DNA from: Crocinitomix algicola
Lineage (GTDB): Bacteria; Bacteroidota; Bacteroidia; Flavobacteriales_D; Crocinitomicaceae
Assembly (NCBI RefSeq): GCF_001661595.2
Contig: NZ_LYPF02000010.1
Coordinates: 1-64,000, forward strand
Direction of reading: 5' to 3'
DNA: 64,000 nucleotides
Positions within the stretch are counted from its first letter, which is position 1; each line of letters starts with the position of its first letter. Shown here piece after piece: positions 62,415 through 64,000 of the stretch. The translations under genes were made by a program, and so were the position numbers. The notes under the pieces were generated by a model, which saw only the letters and a program-made list of their open reading frames with translations, was not told the DNA's origin and ran no database searches.

Positions 62415-64000
62415 ATGGCTAAGTATCTATACATACTTATAATTGGTATTTCAATTTTCTACTCTAATCTTTCACACTCAGGTGAAATTATAGTAACCTC
62501 TATTGCGAACAGTGGTGATGGAAGTCTGCGAGACGCAATCTCAGAAGCAGAATCAAATGACACCATAATTATAGCGGTAAAAGGCACCATTTTCTTAGAT
62601 TCACCTATCGATTTCTTTGAGAAAAACAATCTCACCATAATTGGACCTTATCCTAAACATCTTAAAATTTCCCCTACTGCAGGATGCGCTGGTAACCTCT
62701 TTAACATAAGCCTTTCTTCAAACTTAAAATTTCTAGGAATTGGTTTTGACGATGGAAATTCCAACACTCGCCAGGTGAGAATTTCAAATAACTCCAGCGA
62801 TATTCTTTTTCAAAGCTGTTTATTCCAAGATAATGCCGTAGACTTAAATGGCCCAGCAGCCGAAATAAGCAATTCAACCGCAACCTTTTCAAAATGTTCA
62901 TTCATTGATAATAGTGGTGTTGATGGTGGTGCAATGTATATCACTAGTAACGCTAACGTTACTGTAATAAATTGCTCGTTTATAGACAATAGCGCAACAT
63001 CAAGTGCAGGTGCCTTATACGCAAATAATGGTTCTACAGTTCAACTTTTGTTTTGTTCTATTTTTAACAATTCAGCAGCTATTGTCTCGGAAGCTATTAG
63101 AACAACCATAGGCACAACAATTTATTTAGAAAATTGTGCAATTGCTTTTAATGGTGGATTATTAGCAAAGCAACTTCATATGGAAGGTGATGTAATTTCT
63201 AATGGCGGAAATTGCATTCGTTTAAACTTACTAACGGAACTCACCGATATGCCTGCGGCAGAAGAAGGGGACTACACCTCGTTCCTTCTTTTCAATAGTG
63301 GTTTAAGGTCTGAAATGAAAGAAGATGGATTTGGTTTAAAGTATTATCCAATCATAAGCCCTACAAGTACGTTTGTTAACCGTAAACCTCATACTGAAAC
63401 AACACCACTATATGATGGCAGGAATGCTCCCAGAATTTTAGGTGGTGGAACTAGTGACACTTATTTTTCTGATGCCGGAGCGATTGAATATTCACACCTC
63501 CGTGTGACTTCAAATTCACCAAGCTCGGGCACATCAAACTCACTAGGTTGGGCCATTTTGCCCGAACAACGAAAGGATACATTAAACTACATTGAATTTG
63601 ATTTGAGCTCTCCAACACCATTAGAATTAATGAGTTTAATAACACTTGAAGGTGAAGGTTATATCATTGATGGATACTCTCAACCGAATTCAGTGATTCC
63701 AGGCCCTTCAATTGACGGCACACACCTCACTCCGCCTAATTTACCCATTGACATAAACAATCCAAGTTCTTCTGGGTTTGGCATCACACTGGAAACAGGA
63801 GCTGAAAATTCAGTTATACAAGGTGTAAGAATTAGGAATTTTGAATCATCAGGAATTGAAATAAACACTGATAAAATAAGTGTTTACGGATGTGAAATAG
63901 GTATCGACAATTTAGCCAACGAACAAGGTAATGGAAAATCAGGCATCCGTATTAATAGCGATAATAATCACGTAGGTGGTCGACAAATATACAAGAGGAA
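62415..64000 (+). CDS. Right-handed beta-helix surface protein (3' end beyond window)
   Basis: An open frame of at least 528 codons runs from the ATG at 62415 to the window edge without a stop, so the gene is partial here. A signal peptide (MAKYLYILIIGISIFYSNL) is followed by EIIVTSIANSGDGSLRDAI, the pattern that opens many CSLREA-type and parallel beta-helix surface proteins. Repeats of the kind CSFIDNSATSSAGALYANNGS and GVRIRNFESSGIEI are rungs of a beta-helix. A T9SS signal would be expected at the unseen C-terminus. Function is probably adhesion or polysaccharide binding. Confidence 0.85.
   Translation, partial: MAKYLYILIIGISIFYSNLSHSGEIIVTSIANSGDGSLRDAISEAESNDTIIIAVKGTIFLDSPIDFFEKNNLTIIGPYPKHLKISPTAGCAGNLFNISLSSNLKFLGIGFDDGNSNTRQVRISNNSSDILFQSCLFQDNAVDLNGPAAEISNSTATFSKCSFIDNSGVDGGAMYITSNANVTVINCSFIDNSATSSAGALYANNGSTVQLLFCSIFNNSAAIVSEAIRTTIGTTIYLENCAIAFNGGLLAKQLHMEGDVISNGGNCIRLNLLTELTDMPAAEEGDYTSFLLFNSGLRSEMKEDGFGLKYYPIISPTSTFVNRKPHTETTPLYDGRNAPRILGGGTSDTYFSDAGAIEYSHLRVTSNSPSSGTSNSLGWAILPEQRKDTLNYIEFDLSSPTPLELMSLITLEGEGYIIDGYSQPNSVIPGPSIDGTHLTPPNLPIDINNPSSSGFGITLETGAENSVIQGVRIRNFESSGIEINTDKISVYGCEIGIDNLANEQGNGKSGIRINSDNNHVGGRQIYKR

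Overview
The window is AT-rich chromosomal DNA from a Bacteroidota bacterium, most likely a marine member of the Flavobacteriales. Several signs agree: Bacteroidota-type promoters (TAnnTTTG at -7, with TTG/TTTG upstream at about -33), very few Shine-Dalgarno sequences, the mutY-ssb-gldE-gldD gliding-motility cluster, four large secreted proteins with type IX secretion (T9SS) C-terminal sorting domains, SusC/CarA-type TonB receptors, and families such as DUF5690, DUF2911, DUF4382 and DUF6268 that are typical of this phylum. Species cannot be named from the sequence alone. No prophage, insertion sequence or CRISPR array was seen.

Layout. 1-570: two 59-bp palindromic tandem repeats, a tRNA(CAT) with its terminator, a decayed tandem copy of that tRNA, and an upstream promoter. 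574-12.9 kb: LytTR regulator, HAD phosphatase, large SF1 helicase, recX, RNase G, a 30-residue basic ribosome-associated-type protein, HU, mutY, ssb, gldE, gldD and a histidine kinase. 13-32 kb: secreted esterase-like protein, SPFH protein, mfd, TonB receptor, thioredoxin, small lipoproteins and envelope proteins, and an ECF sigma operon. 32.2-44 kb: a coherent candidate organophosphonate locus. 44-54.9 kb: DsbA-like oxidoreductase, a tandem-repeat adhesin-like protein, MscS, LRR protein, PiT phosphate transporter fused to a PhoU-like domain, a YjdM/PhnA-type protein, an ECF sigma/anti-sigma pair and a DUF2911 lipoprotein. 54.9-62.2 kb: two lipocalin-like paralogs, then a phosphorelay (receiver, hybrid kinase, Hpt, NtrC-type activator, receiver) and its apparent targets. 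62.4 kb to the end: a partial beta-helix surface protein.

Two regions look like integrated systems. (1) At 32214-43981 an XRE-cupin regulator and PhnX-like hydrolase are transcribed away from an operon encoding a DUF5690 transporter, a His-tailed secreted protein, a TonB receptor, a T9SS-exported phosphodiesterase, a T9SS-exported LamG protein and a TIGR03364-type FAD oxidase. The parts would fit release of a phosphonate-bearing compound at the surface, import across both membranes, oxidative deamination and C-P cleavage. A perfect inverted repeat lies in the divergent promoter region. (2) At 56038-61072 two near-consensus sigma-54 promoters (56131-56146 and 60619-60634) precede two receiver-only genes. 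Each has copies of the palindrome TTTTCA-N3-TGAAAA about 75-100 bp upstream, and the sigma-54 activator is encoded between them. This suggests a self-contained circuit in which the phosphorelay output drives expression of its own receivers.
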